Numbered from the stretch's first letter, positions 46,170 through 55,707 are shown. The stretch: 64,000 nucleotides of DNA from Ardenticatenaceae bacterium (GCA_020634435.1 JACKBS010000006.1:682001-746000); one strand, 5' to 3'. A program made the numbers and translations. Notes: generated by a model from the sequence alone, not told the origin.

Positions 46170-47009
46170 ATGACCCTGGCCCCTACACGCTCCTTGAGCC
46201 GAGTTTTGATGTACCTGTTTGTCATCGTGATGGCCTTATTGATGATGGCCCCGGTGGTGACCGTTATCTTGGGCAGCATTCGTACTACAGGGCAATTTTT
46301 GTCGAATCCGATTGGGTTGCCGGAAACGGGAATTCAGTGGGAAAATTACACTGGGATTTTGACGAGCCCTGATTTTTGGCGTTCCTTGCGCAACAGCCTG
46401 ATCATTACCCTCACGACTACGGTTTTGGTGGTGCTCGTGGCCAGCCCGCTGGCTTTTATCTTTTCCCGAGTTCAGTTTGTTGGGCGCAATATCTTGTTTA
46501 ACATTCTTTCCATTGGTCTTCTTTTTCCCCTGGTTGTGGCTATTTTGCCCGTTTTTTTGCAGGTGCGGAATTTGGAGTTGATTAACAGTTACTGGGGAGT
46601 CATTTTGCCGCTGGTGACCTTTACCCTGCCCAGCAGCACAGTGATTTTGATTGGCTTTTTTCGAGCCATTCCTACGGAGCTGGAGGATGCAAGCTACATT
46701 GATGGCTGTACCACGTTTGGCTTTTTTCGGTACGTTTTGTTTCCGTTAGCCCGACCCGCGGTGGCCGCCATTGCTACCTTGTCGATTGTCAACGCGTGGA
46801 ATGAGTATTTTTTGTCGTTGGTTGTGTTGGGGGATGCCAAGAAATGGCCGCTGACGTTGGGGATTATGCAGTTTCAGGGGCAGTTTGGTTCAGATTGGGC
46901 GCGGATTATGGCGTACGTAACGCTGCTCATTATTCCGGCCGTAGTTTTTTATCTGCTGGCAGAAAAGCATATTGTGACTGGCCTGACCGGTGGTGAATTG
47001 AAGGGGTGA
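46170..47009 (+). CDS. ABC sugar transporter permease 2
   Basis: A 279-residue MalG-type permease, GGAGG before the ATG and 9 nt after permease 1. Six helices; EAA loop ELEDASYIDGCTTFGFFRYVL with the Gly at the usual place. C-terminal LLAEKHIVTGLTGGELKG is the typical MalG tail. Forms the channel with permease 1. Confidence 0.9.
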   Translation: MTLAPTRSLSRVLMYLFVIVMALLMMAPVVTVILGSIRTTGQFLSNPIGLPETGIQWENYTGILTSPDFWRSLRNSLIITLTTTVLVVLVASPLAFIFSRVQFVGRNILFNILSIGLLFPLVVAILPVFLQVRNLELINSYWGVILPLVTFTLPSSTVILIGFFRAIPTELEDASYIDGCTTFGFFRYVLFPLARPAVAAIATLSIVNAWNEYFLSLVVLGDAKKWPLTLGIMQFQGQFGSDWARIMAYVTLLIIPAVVFYLLAEKHIVTGLTGGELKG

Positions 47010-47036
47010 TTTTTTATACGTAGGTGAGAATTAATT

Positions 47037-49412
47037 ATGCATAGGACAAGTGATGATTTATCTGTAATTTACCGGGATCCGGCTCAGCCCATTAACGGCC
47101 GTATCACCGATCTCCTCAACCGCATGACCCTGGAGGAAAAGGTGGCCCAATTGGGCAGCTCCTGGGTGTACCAACTGCTGGCTGGTCGGCAGTTGGACCT
47201 GGCGAAAGCAGCCAAATTGATGAGCCAGGGTATTGGCCAGATTACCCGGGTGGGCGGGGCCAGCAGCTTAGCGCCAGCCGAAGCCGCTGCCGTGGCCAAC
47301 AGCATTCAACGGTACCTGGTGGAGGAAACGCGGCTGGGTATTCCGGCCATTGTGCATGAGGAATGTTGCAGCGGCTACATGACGCGCGACGCCACCTGCT
47401 TCCCGCAGATCATTGGCGTGGCCAGCACCTGGGAACCAGAGCTGGTGGAAGCGATGGCCGCTGTGGTGCGTACGCAGATGCGCGCCGCCGGGGCGCACCA
47501 GGGGCTATCGCCCGTTCTGGACGTGACGCGTGATCCGCGTTGGGGGCGGGTGGAAGAAACGTTTGGTGAGGACCCGTACCTGGTGTCGCAGATGGGGGTG
47601 CATTTTGTGCGCGGCTTGCAGGGTGCCAACTGGCAGGAAGGCGTCATTGCCACGGCCAAACATTTTGTGGGCTATGGCATGTCTGAAGGGGGGATGAACT
47701 GGGCACCGGTGCACATTGCCCCGCGTGAGCTGCGTGAAGTGTTTTTGCTGCCGTTTGAAACGGCCGTTAAACAAGCCAATCTCCAATCCCTGATGAACGC
47801 CTACCACGAGCTGGACGGTGTGCCCTGTACCGTCTCTAAAGAGCTGCTCACCGATATTTTGCGGGATGAGTGGGGCTTTGACGGTATTGTGGTGTCGGAC
47901 TACTTTGCCGTGACCGAAGTGGGGCGGACGCATGGATTAAGTAGCAGTAAGGCCGAGTCGGCGCATCTGTCACTGGCCGCAGGCATTGACATGGAATTGC
48001 CGCACACTGACTGTTTTGGCGATCCGCTGTTAACGGCCGTTCGCCATGGCGAGATCGATGAAGCCCTGCTGGACCGCAGCGTGGCCCGCGTGCTGCACAC
48101 CAAGTTCATGCTTGGCCTGTTTGAAAATCCGTATGTAGATGAAACGCAAACGGCCGTTGTCTTCGACACGCCCGAACAGCGCCAGCTGGCCCGCACCATT
48201 GCCCAAAAATCCATCGTGCTGCTTAAAAATGAAAATGGACTGCTGCCGCTGGACAAAAATATTGGCGCGATTGCCGTGATTGGCCCGCAGGCCAACACGG
48301 TGCGCCATCTGCTGGGCGACTACGCCTACCCATGCCACATCGAATCGCTGTACGAGATGACCTTGGCGACGCAAAATGTATTTAACATCCCCATGCCGGG
48401 TAGCGTGGAGCTGGTGGATAATTTTGTGCCGATTCGACCGATTTTGGCAGCGATTCAGGAGAAGGTGGCGGCAGGAACGGCCGTAACCTATGCCAAAGGA
48501 TGTGAGGTCAGCGGTGATGATCGTTCCGGGTTTGCCGAGGCGGTGGCGGCGGCTGCACAAGCGGACGTGGCCCTGGTGTTTGTCGGCGGCAAGTCGGGCC
48601 TGACGGATGACTGTACCTGCGGCGAGGCACGGGACCGGGCCGAGATCAATTTAACCGGCGTGCAGGAAGAGTTGGTGCAGGCTGTGGCGGCGACGGGCAA
48701 GCCAGTGGTGGTGCTGTTGGTAAACGGCCGTCCGCTCAGCGTCAACTGGATTGCTCAAAACGTTCCGGCCATCCTGGAAGCATGGCTGCCTGGTGAAGAG
48801 GGGGCCGAAGCCGTCGCTGATGTGCTTTTTGGCGATGTGAACCCCGGCGGCAAGCTGCCCATCACCTTCCCACGCGATGTAGGGCAAATCCCGATTTATT
48901 ACAACCACAAAGTGTCCGGTGGGAAATCCCATTGGAAAAACGATTATGTCAATTTGAGCAGCAAGCCGCTGTGGCCGTTTGGCTTCGGCTTAAGCTACAC
49001 CAATTTCAAGCTAGATGCCCTGCAACAGGATAAACTAGAAGTGGCCGCCGACGAAACCATCCAGATTAGCTGCACACTGACCAACTGCGGCCCGCGTGAT
49101 GGTGAAGAGGTGGTTCAGCTTTACATAAATGATCCGGTTGCTTCAGTGACGCGGCGCGTGAAGGAACTCAAAGGGTTCAAGCGGGTGGCTCTGGCGGCAG
49201 GCGAATCGCGACGGCTAACGTTTGCCCTGCCGGTGAGCGCCTTGGGCCTGTACGACCGCGACATGCGCAAGGTGGTGGAGCCAGGGGAAATCCAGTTTAT
49301 GATTGGCACCTCTTCGGCGGAGATTGCGCTAAACGGCCGTTTCCACATCATTGGCAACGTGACCGACGTCAGCCAAAATGGCGCTTTTTTCAGTGAAGCG
49401 ACAGCATTGTAG
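47037..49412 (+). CDS. Glycoside hydrolase family 3 beta-xylosidase/glucosidase
   Basis: A 791-residue enzyme without signal peptide. GH3 N domain (GQITRVGGASSLAPAEAA, then TAKHFVGYG and the nucleophile Asp in GIVVSDYFAV at about 286), a second (alpha/beta)6 domain (KSIVLLKNENGLLPLDK, FPRDVGQIPIYYNHK), and a C-terminal fibronectin-III-like domain (GEEVVQLYINDPVASVTRRV). It probably hydrolyses xylobiose or aryl xylosides brought in by the transporter. In operon with transporter, xylA and xylB. Confidence 0.9.
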   Translation: MHRTSDDLSVIYRDPAQPINGRITDLLNRMTLEEKVAQLGSSWVYQLLAGRQLDLAKAAKLMSQGIGQITRVGGASSLAPAEAAAVANSIQRYLVEETRLGIPAIVHEECCSGYMTRDATCFPQIIGVASTWEPELVEAMAAVVRTQMRAAGAHQGLSPVLDVTRDPRWGRVEETFGEDPYLVSQMGVHFVRGLQGANWQEGVIATAKHFVGYGMSEGGMNWAPVHIAPRELREVFLLPFETAVKQANLQSLMNAYHELDGVPCTVSKELLTDILRDEWGFDGIVVSDYFAVTEVGRTHGLSSSKAESAHLSLAAGIDMELPHTDCFGDPLLTAVRHGEIDEALLDRSVARVLHTKFMLGLFENPYVDETQTAVVFDTPEQRQLARTIAQKSIVLLKNENGLLPLDKNIGAIAVIGPQANTVRHLLGDYAYPCHIESLYEMTLATQNVFNIPMPGSVELVDNFVPIRPILAAIQEKVAAGTAVTYAKGCEVSGDDRSGFAEAVAAAAQADVALVFVGGKSGLTDDCTCGEARDRAEINLTGVQEELVQAVAATGKPVVVLLVNGRPLSVNWIAQNVPAILEAWLPGEEGAEAVADVLFGDVNPGGKLPITFPRDVGQIPIYYNHKVSGGKSHWKNDYVNLSSKPLWPFGFGLSYTNFKLDALQQDKLEVAADETIQISCTLTNCGPRDGEEVVQLYINDPVASVTRRVKELKGFKRVALAAGESRRLTFALPVSALGLYDRDMRKVVEPGEIQFMIGTSSAEIALNGRFHIIGNVTDVSQNGAFFSEATAL

Positions 49413-49421
49413 GAGAAAATC

Positions 49422-50582
49422 ATGTACGAACCGAAACCTGAACACAAATTCACCTTTGGCCTGTGGACCGTGGGCAACCAGGGCCGCGATCCCTTTGGCG
49501 AACCGGTGCGTCCGGCTAAATCCCCGGTAGAACTGGTGCACTTGCTGGCTGAAGTGGGAGCGTGGGGCGTTAACTTCCACGATAATGATTTGGTCCCCAT
49601 CGACGCCACCCCTGCCCAGCGGGATAAAATCGTGGCCGATTTCAAGCAGGCGCTGGCCGATACCGGCATCATCGTGCCAATGGCCACCACCAACCTGTTT
49701 ACCGACCCGGCCTTCCGTGACGGTGCGTTCACCAGCAACGATTCCAACGTGCGCGCCTACGCTTTGCAGAAAACGATGAATGCCATTGATCTGGGCGTGG
49801 AGCTAGGGGCCAAAATTTACGTCTTCTGGGGCGGCCGCGAAGGTACGGAAACTGACGCGGGCAAGGACCCCATCACGGCCATCAAGCGCAGCCGCGAGGC
49901 GATGAATTACCTGTGCGAGTATGTGCTGGATCAGGGCTACGATTTGAAGTTTGCCCTGGAAGCCAAACCGAATGAACCGCGTGGTGACATCTACAACGCC
50001 ACAACGGGTAACATGCTGGCCTTCATCGAAACGCTGGATCATCCCGACATGGTGGGCGTAAACCCCGAAGTGGCTCACGAGCACATGGCCGGGCTAAACT
50101 TCACGCACCATGTGGCCCAGGCGATGGAAGCGGGCAAACTGTTCCACATCGACTTAAATGATCAGGCGTTCGGTCGCTACGATCAAGATTTCCGCTTTGG
50201 TTCGGTCAATCTTAAATCCGCCTTCTTCCTGGTGAAGCTGCTGGAAGACAACGGTTACGACGGCAGCCGCCACTTCGATGCCCATGCCTACCGCACCAGC
50301 GATTTTGAGGATGTGAAGGCATTTGCCCGTGGCTGTATGCGCACCTACCTCATCCTGAAAGAGAAAGTGGCGAAGTTCAACGCCGATGCCGAAATTCAGG
50401 CGCTGCTGGCGGAAATTAATGCCGACAGTGGGGCAATGACGCCATTTACCGGCCCGTACAGCGCGGAAAAGGCGGCGGCTCTGCGCAGCCATGCTTTTGA
50501 TCGGGCAGCCCTCGGCCAGCGCGGCCAGCCGTACGAGCGGTTGGATCAGCTGGTGGTGGAGCTGCTGCTGGGCGTGCGGTAA
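49422..50582 (+). CDS. xylA: Xylose isomerase
   Basis: A 386-residue TIM-barrel isomerase; the short N-terminus (MYEPKPEHKFTFGLWTVGN) fits the class I (Actinobacteria-like) type. Catalytic His in WGVNFHDNDLVP, metal ligands in LALEAKPNEPRGDIY-like EAKPNEP (Glu, Lys), VAHEHMAGLNF, and DLNDQAFGRYDQD. It turns D-xylose to D-xylulose using two divalent metals. Next to xylB, 10 nt after GH3. Confidence 0.94.
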   Translation: MYEPKPEHKFTFGLWTVGNQGRDPFGEPVRPAKSPVELVHLLAEVGAWGVNFHDNDLVPIDATPAQRDKIVADFKQALADTGIIVPMATTNLFTDPAFRDGAFTSNDSNVRAYALQKTMNAIDLGVELGAKIYVFWGGREGTETDAGKDPITAIKRSREAMNYLCEYVLDQGYDLKFALEAKPNEPRGDIYNATTGNMLAFIETLDHPDMVGVNPEVAHEHMAGLNFTHHVAQAMEAGKLFHIDLNDQAFGRYDQDFRFGSVNLKSAFFLVKLLEDNGYDGSRHFDAHAYRTSDFEDVKAFARGCMRTYLILKEKVAKFNADAEIQALLAEINADSGAMTPFTGPYSAEKAAALRSHAFDRAALGQRGQPYERLDQLVVELLLGVR

Positions 50583-50589
50583 ACCACTG

Positions 50590-50684
50590 AAACCTGACAG
50601 GTTTACGATGCTACTTCATCATGAAGATGATTTGCTGAACAATCGAGCTTGTTATCCAACCATCTTAATAAACCTGTCAGGTTT
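50590..50684. repeat. AAACCTGACAGGTTT inverted repeat in xylA-xylB gap
   Basis: AAACCTGACAGGTTTA (50590-50605) and TAAACCTGTCAGGTTT (50669-50684) are 16-bp inverted arms; each is itself near-palindromic. The hairpin would split xylA and xylB levels. Words of this kind are dispersed in other bacteria. Confidence 0.75.
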
Positions 50685-50707
50685 AGGTTACCAAAAGGGA
50701 AAAAGAG

Positions 50708-52198
50708 ATGCGCTACTTCATCGGCATAGATAGTTCAACGACGGCGACAAAGGCGCTGTTGTTGGCGGAAACGGGTGAGGTGGTTGGTGTTGCCTCGTCT
50801 ACTTACGACTATGAAACGCCCAAGCCGTTGTGGAGTGAGCAGCAGCCGGAGCTGTGGTGGACGGGTACGGTGGCCAGCATTCGGCAGGTTTTGGCAGAAA
50901 CGGCCGTTCCTCCCCAAGCTATCCACGGTATCGGCCTTACCGGGCAGATGCACGGGCTGGTGCTGCTAGACAAAAACGGTGACGTCCTGCGTCCGGCGCT
51001 GCTGTGGAACGACCAGCGCACTGGGGTTGAATGCGACGAGATGCGTGCCATTATTGGCAAACAGCGCTTAATTGACATAACGGGGAACGATGCCCTGACT
51101 GGCTTTACGGCGCCCAAAATTTTGTGGGTAAAAAACAACGAGCCAGAGATTTACGGTCGTATCGCCCACATCCTCTTGCCCAAAGATTACGTGCGATACC
51201 GGCTAACCGGCGAACTGGCCACCGACAAGGCGGGGGCAGCGGGCACCCAACTGTTTGATGTGCGCCAGCGGGATTGGTCGGCTGAGGTGGTGCAAAAGTT
51301 GGGCCTTGATCCGGCTTGGCTGCCGAAGACGTTTGAGGGAACGGCCGTTACCGGCCATCTCACCCAGGCCGCCGCAGAAGCAACCGGACTGCCCGCAGGT
51401 ATTCCCGTCATGGCGGGTGGTGGCGACCAGGCCGCCAATGCCGTGGGTACCGGAGCTGTCGTCGATGGTGTAGTGGCGCTGAGCTTAGGCACGTCTGGCG
51501 TGGTGTTTGCCAGCAGTGATGTGCCCGTGGTAGAGCCAGACGGCCGTTTGCATGCTTTTTGTCATGCCGCGCCGGGCAAATGGCACCTGATGGGCGTTAT
51601 GCTCTCGGCGGCGGGCAGTTTGCGCTGGTACCGCGATGCCCTGGCCCCCGGCGTGGACTTTGGCGATTTGCTCATTCCTGCGGCTAACGTGCCTGCGGGC
51701 AGCGAAGGGCTGCTCTTTTTGCCTTACCTCACTGGCGAGCGTACCCCATACCCCGATCCGCTGGCGCGCGGCGGCTTTATTGGCCTGACGGTGCGCCATA
51801 GCCAACCCCATCTGACGCGGGCGGTGCTGGAAGGTGTGGCCTTTGGCCTGCGCGACAGCCTGGAATTGATGCGCGGCGCGGGCCTGGCCAACATCACCCA
51901 GGTGCGTGCTTCCGGCGGCGGGCTGCGCAGCCCGCTTTGGCGGCAAATCTTGGCCGATGTGCTGCAAGCGGAAATTGTGACGGTGAATACCACGGAAGGC
52001 GCGGCGTACGGAGCGGCCGTTTTGGCTCTGGTTGGGGCTGGTGTATTTAGCTCTGTTGCAGAGGCATGTGCTGAGTTGGTGCAGGTAACAGGGAAGACGG
52101 AGCCGGGGGGGGATACGGCCGTTTACAATCAGCTCTACCCTCTCTACCAGGGGCTCTACCCGGCGCTCAAGTCCACTTTTGTTGGGCTGTCGGGCTAA
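50708..52198 (+). CDS. xylB: Xylulokinase
   Basis: A 496-residue FGGY-family kinase. IGIDSSTTATKALLLAETG is the first ATP-phosphate loop, GLTGQMHGLVLLDKNGDVL and PALLWNDQRTG the sugar site, and GGGDQAANAVGTGAV and ASGGGLRSPLWRQILADVL the later motifs. It phosphorylates D-xylulose to xylulose 5-phosphate for the pentose phosphate route. Last gene of the operon; the hairpin at 52297-52329 follows. Confidence 0.94.
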   Translation: MRYFIGIDSSTTATKALLLAETGEVVGVASSTYDYETPKPLWSEQQPELWWTGTVASIRQVLAETAVPPQAIHGIGLTGQMHGLVLLDKNGDVLRPALLWNDQRTGVECDEMRAIIGKQRLIDITGNDALTGFTAPKILWVKNNEPEIYGRIAHILLPKDYVRYRLTGELATDKAGAAGTQLFDVRQRDWSAEVVQKLGLDPAWLPKTFEGTAVTGHLTQAAAEATGLPAGIPVMAGGGDQAANAVGTGAVVDGVVALSLGTSGVVFASSDVPVVEPDGRLHAFCHAAPGKWHLMGVMLSAAGSLRWYRDALAPGVDFGDLLIPAANVPAGSEGLLFLPYLTGERTPYPDPLARGGFIGLTVRHSQPHLTRAVLEGVAFGLRDSLELMRGAGLANITQVRASGGGLRSPLWRQILADVLQAEIVTVNTTEGAAYGAAVLALVGAGVFSSVAEACAELVQVTGKTEPGGDTAVYNQLYPLYQGLYPALKSTFVGLSG

Positions 52199-52296
52199 CC
52201 CTCTTGTCCAAAATCAAAGATTTCGCAGATTGAGAAGGTGAAAAATCTTTTCAAGCTGCATAATATTTGATGAAAATCCTGTATTTATGTAAACTA

Positions 52297-52329
52297 AAAT
52301 TGGGCCAATCTTCAAGATTGACCCAATTT
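52297..52329. terminator. AAATTGGGCCAATC hairpin between convergent genes
   Basis: AAATTGGGCCAATC (52297-52310) and GATTGACCCAATTT (52316-52329) pair with one mismatch, 5-base loop. The tail of A/T on both sides lets it end xylB and the MBL gene. It is an inverted variant of the GATTGGACCAATTT family. Confidence 0.75.
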
Positions 52330-52330
52330 A

Positions 52331-53005
52331 TTAGTCGGGCAGCTGGTTCGCCAGTGCGGTCAGTTGGTCCGCATCATGCAGAACTGGTCCGTGCCCTACA
52401 CAGACAATCGTGGGGCATAGTCGGGCCAGTTTTTTAATGGACGCCCGATTTAGGGCGACATCCGTGGTAAATCCTGCTGGTGGTTCACGGACACCCGTTA
52501 AAGTTGTTGCCAGGCTGGCATTGTTAATCACATCCCCAGCAATCAAAACGCCATCCCGCTCTCGCCACAGAGCAATATGCCCTGGCGCATGGCCGGGCAC
52601 ATCCAGCACCTCAAATTCACCTACGCGGTCCCCTTCTTGCAGCCGCCGCTGCACAGGGTAAGGTGGCCCAACCCAGTAACGTTTCTGAAACCGAATAATG
52701 AGATTGTTAACGTCAACATCAGCAAACAACCCGCTCTCCATGGCGTCGGCATCATTTGTGCCGCACCAAAGCGAAATATTGAGCGCCTGGCAAATGGCTG
52801 CGCTGGCCCCCTGGTGGTCGGGGTGGGCGTGGGTGAGCACATGACCCTGAATTTTGTGGCGGCCAAACTGGTCAATCGCTTGCAGCAGTTTTCGTTCTGA
52901 ACTGCGGACGCCCGCATCAACCAGGAAGCCATCCACAATGTAGGCATTGACCATGTTGCGTGGGAAAAGCGGGATGTGGTAAACGTTCTCGGCTACTTCA
53001 ATCAT
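52331..53005 (-). CDS. Metallo-beta-lactamase-fold hydrolase
   Basis: About 224 residues from an ATG behind GGAGG; a GTG three codons upstream is possible. HVLTHAHPDHQGASA is the HxHxDH metal motif, DVPGHAPGHIALWRE gives the next His, LIAGDVIN the bridging Asp and IVCVGHGPVL the last His. Glyoxalase-II/lactonase-like single-domain size. Substrate unknown; it faces xylB, and lies in another orientation from the quinone genes. Confidence 0.85.
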   Translation of the reverse strand: MIEVAENVYHIPLFPRNMVNAYIVDGFLVDAGVRSSERKLLQAIDQFGRHKIQGHVLTHAHPDHQGASAAICQALNISLWCGTNDADAMESGLFADVDVNNLIIRFQKRYWVGPPYPVQRRLQEGDRVGEFEVLDVPGHAPGHIALWRERDGVLIAGDVINNASLATTLTGVREPPAGFTTDVALNRASIKKLARLCPTIVCVGHGPVLHDADQLTALANQLPD

Positions 53006-53236
53006 CGAATCCACTACCTCCGGTTCACTAGCTTACCACTTTTGAGTTCACCGCAAACAGCCCCAGTTCCCAAACCCGGCTAATTCTTGCGAGATTTTTC
53101 GTTGTAGTCAGAAAGACAGCCCAACTCTAGCTGTCATACTGAGAGCCTGTACTGAGGCTGCCGAAGTATCCTCCGAAGCATCCCGCCCGCTTCATGGTCA
53201 GCAAGATGCTGCTCTTACAAGGTTAGTTCCGGCTTT
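53006..53236. other. Spacer with a dispersed repeat, no gene seen
   Basis: TGTCATACTGAGAGCCTGTA at about 53131-53150 starts a word common in bacterial REP-like repeats, followed by GAGGCTGCCGAAGTATCC. No open frame of interest, no clear terminator hairpin. Confidence 0.4.
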
Positions 53237-53821
53237 TTACCCATATGGATTTTTCGGGCTGCGGTCATCGGACAAGGTGCTGGTGGTGCGCTGGACAAAC
53301 ATTTCGATGGCATCAGCCAGGTGCTCATCGCTGATGTTGTAGTTGCCCCGCTCGGTGCGCAGCTTGTGCGCCAGATGCATCACCTCAGCATGGGATACAC
53401 CAGGTGGTGGGTCAAATTTGTAGTTGGCCAGCTCAAACAGCTGCCCCAACGGATCGCGGAAGTAGATGGAATACATGAAGCCGCGATCAACCTCACCGCT
53501 GTTGGGAATGCCGCGTTCGTCTAGCCGCTTTTTTACCTGGGTGTAGGTGGCACGGGAGACGTTGAAGGCAATGTGATGCAAATTGCCAATGCCTTCAGGG
53601 TTGGGCGTTGGGTCTGGCTGGCGGTTTTCATTGGTAAAGATGGTCACTAGAATGCCATCGCCCGGATCAAAATACAGGTGATTTTCGGCCGGGACGTCCA
53701 GATTGGGCTGCTCAAAAACAAATGGCATACCCAACACGCCTTCCCAAAAATCGATCGATGTCTGGCGATCGGCACCAATGAGGGTGATGTGGTGCACGCC
53801 TTGAGTTTGAATTTTTTGCAC
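53237..53821 (-). CDS. VOC-family (glyoxalase-fold) dioxygenase-like protein
   Basis: A 194-residue protein with GTG start behind GGAGGAAATC. VHHITLIGADRQTSIDFWEGVLGMPFVFEQPNLD opens the first VOC module (His ligand in HHIT); NLHHIAFNVSRATYTQV gives the second His and GQLFELANYKF the Glu. Metal site is therefore complete. Reaction unknown; probably ring cleavage or thiol adduct handling, by its neighbours (carboxylesterase, ring-cleaving dioxygenase, MarR). Last gene of that operon. Confidence 0.83.
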   Translation of the reverse strand: MQKIQTQGVHHITLIGADRQTSIDFWEGVLGMPFVFEQPNLDVPAENHLYFDPGDGILVTIFTNENRQPDPTPNPEGIGNLHHIAFNVSRATYTQVKKRLDERGIPNSGEVDRGFMYSIYFRDPLGQLFELANYKFDPPPGVSHAEVMHLAHKLRTERGNYNISDEHLADAIEMFVQRTTSTLSDDRSPKNPYG

Positions 53822-53844
53822 GATTTCCTCCGAGAGTTTGTCTC

Positions 53845-53900
53845 ATTTCCCTGGAAACGGCTTCTGAGGTTAAGTTCACATTGGAAGTTTCCGGGGAAAT
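53845..53900. repeat. TTTCCCGGAAA-family inverted repeat
   Basis: ATTTCCCTGGAAAC (53845-53858) and GTTTCCGGGGAAAT (53887-53900), one mismatch. Family also at 25674, 55653 and 56283. Confidence 0.8.
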
Positions 53901-53907
53901 TGGGCAA

Positions 53908-54549
53908 CTACAAGTTGTTGATAATTTTTTGGGCCTGGTCGATTTCGTCTTGGATGATGGTGTGGCCCATGTTGGGATAGATTTTTTTGTTGACGGTGGC
54001 GCCGAGGTGGGTGAGGGTTACGGCCGTTTCCTCCACCCTTTCCACTGGAATATGAAAATCTACATCACTGCACCCTAGGAACACGGGCGTGCCATCCAGT
54101 GACCCTTCATAGTTGCGGGGCGTGCCGGGCGGGCCAATCAGGCCGCCGCTGAATACGAGCAGGCCGCCGTAGCGCCGCGCGTTCCGCGCCACAAACTCGC
54201 TGGCCAGGCATGCGCCTTGCGAAAATCCGCCAATAATGAGCCGCTCGGCGGGAATTCCAGATGCTTCTACCGTGGCCACGGCATCGGCCACTGCTTGCAG
54301 CGCCGAACTTAACCACGGCTCGTTTTGCGGCATAGGTGCTAAAAAGCTTTGTGGATACCAGGTATTGCCCTGGGCTTGCGGTGCCAGATAGGCCATTGCT
54401 GGATGCGGTAGCACTTCGGACAGCTCTAGAATGCTAACGGCCGTTGCGCCACGCCCGTGTACCAAAATCATTGCCGCTTTGGCTTCATTGAGTGGTTTGC
54501 CTTGTTGTAACAAGGGTTGGCCTTGATGTAGATTTGCGGTGTGGCTCAT
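53908..54549 (-). CDS. Carboxylesterase/phospholipase-type alpha/beta hydrolase, MhqD-like
   Basis: A 213-residue hydrolase; TAGGAGAAAACGT before the ATG. MILVHGRGATAVSIL is the oxyanion loop, LIIGGFSQGACLASEF the Ser elbow, GCSDVDFHIPVER the Asp and PNMGHTIIQDE the His. Matches the small esterase type found with MhqO-like dioxygenases in bacteria, where it takes part in hydroquinone resistance. Between two VOC genes. Confidence 0.85.
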   Translation of the reverse strand: MSHTANLHQGQPLLQQGKPLNEAKAAMILVHGRGATAVSILELSEVLPHPAMAYLAPQAQGNTWYPQSFLAPMPQNEPWLSSALQAVADAVATVEASGIPAERLIIGGFSQGACLASEFVARNARRYGGLLVFSGGLIGPPGTPRNYEGSLDGTPVFLGCSDVDFHIPVERVEETAVTLTHLGATVNKKIYPNMGHTIIQDEIDQAQKIINNL

Positions 54550-54571
54550 ACGTTTTCTCCTAAAAAAAGCG

Positions 54572-54641
54572 GAACACAGAGGGGCACAGAGTCGGCGCAG
54601 AGTTTCACGGAGAGAAAAATCTGTGCTATCTGTGCAATCTG
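54572..54641. repeat. CACAGAG/CTGTG inverted repeat
   Basis: GAACACAGAGGGGCACAGAG (54572-54591) and the complement CTGTGCTATCTGTGCAATCT (54621-54640) pair loosely. Same family as 20707-20724 and 24716-24843. Lies in the gap before the ring-cleaving dioxygenase stop. Confidence 0.55.
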
Positions 54642-54672
54642 TGGATGGTTTCCTTGCGCTAAGAAAGCGCGG

Positions 54673-55632
54673 CTATGGCTCGGCCGCTTCGACCGGTTTG
54701 AGCTCGATTCCCGGCAGGTGCTGCTCGATGGCCGGACGATGTTTTTCCAGCCAGGGCGGCAGCTTGAGATGGGTGCCTAGTTCGGCTACCGGCTCGTCGT
54801 ACGGGAAGCCGGGTGCGTCGGTGGCAATCTCAAACAACACGCCGCCGGGTGAGCGAAAGTAGATTGAGCGAAAATATTGGCGATCCTGCACGGGCGTAAC
54901 CTGAAAATGTGCCTGGCGCAGCTTGTTGAAGTATTCCAGCTGTTCGCTGTCGTCTACGGTACGGAAGGCGATGTGGTGAATGGACCCGGCCCCAAATTGG
55001 GCCGCAGGCTGGCCGGGCCGGTGCAGAATGTCCACGTACAGGCCAATGTCATTGCCGTCAGCCTGGTAGCGGTAGCGTTGGTTTTCTTGATCGACAAAGG
55101 TGTAGCCCAACTGCTCCATGAGCAGATTGGCGGTTGGTTCTACCTCATCCAGCCAAAGCGTGACGCCATGAAATCCCTTCAGCGCTTCTGGTTCGCCAAT
55201 CGGCCCATCGGCCCAATGCTGCAATGTAGCGGGACCCTCGGCGGTGATGAGTTCTAGCGTTAGGCCATCGGGGTCGGTGAAGGGGAGCACGTCGGCGCTA
55301 AAGCGGGTTTGTATTTCGCCTGTGCTGATGCCATTTTTCTTGAGCCAGTTTTGCCAGAAGCCCATCGCTTCTGGGCGGATGGTGTAGGCCATGGCGGCCG
55401 TTTCGCCATTACCCTTGCGCCCGCGCCGCATTTGCTGCCAGGGAAAGTAGGTCATGATGGTGCCGGGCGTGCCGACCTCATCCCCATAATACAAATGGTA
55501 GGTGCCCGGATCGTCAAAGTTGACCGTTTTTTTCACCAGCCGCTGCCCCAGGATGTGGTGATAAAATGCCACATTTTTCTGGGGATTGCTGGCAACGGCC
55601 GTTATGTGGTGCAGTCCTTGTACAGGTTTCAT
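54673..55632 (-). CDS. Ring-cleaving dioxygenase, MhqO-like VOC protein
   Basis: A 319-residue two-module VOC protein; GAGGAGTAAACG before the ATG. First module: LHHITAVASNPQKNVAFYHH. Second: FHGVTLWLDEVEPTANLLME, with HHIAFRTVDDSEQ and GGVLFEIATDAPGFPYDE providing His and Glu ligands. Family members (MhqO/MhqA/LinE-like) cleave hydroquinone or catechol-type rings. Upstream MarR, downstream esterase, so it belongs to a hydroquinone/quinone defence set. Confidence 0.87.
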   Translation of the reverse strand: MKPVQGLHHITAVASNPQKNVAFYHHILGQRLVKKTVNFDDPGTYHLYYGDEVGTPGTIMTYFPWQQMRRGRKGNGETAAMAYTIRPEAMGFWQNWLKKNGISTGEIQTRFSADVLPFTDPDGLTLELITAEGPATLQHWADGPIGEPEALKGFHGVTLWLDEVEPTANLLMEQLGYTFVDQENQRYRYQADGNDIGLYVDILHRPGQPAAQFGAGSIHHIAFRTVDDSEQLEYFNKLRQAHFQVTPVQDRQYFRSIYFRSPGGVLFEIATDAPGFPYDEPVAELGTHLKLPPWLEKHRPAIEQHLPGIELKPVEAAEP

Positions 55633-55652
55633 CGTTTACTCCTCTTCAATTG

Positions 55653-55707
55653 CCCCGGAAACTTTTAACCAACTGAATGACAAAGATTCAGCAAACAGTT
55701 TCCGGGG
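55653..55707. repeat. CCCCGGAAACT inverted repeat
   Basis: CCCCGGAAACT (55653-55663) and AGTTTCCGGGG (55697-55707), perfect. TTTCCCGGAAA family, between the MarR gene and the dioxygenase. Confidence 0.8.
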
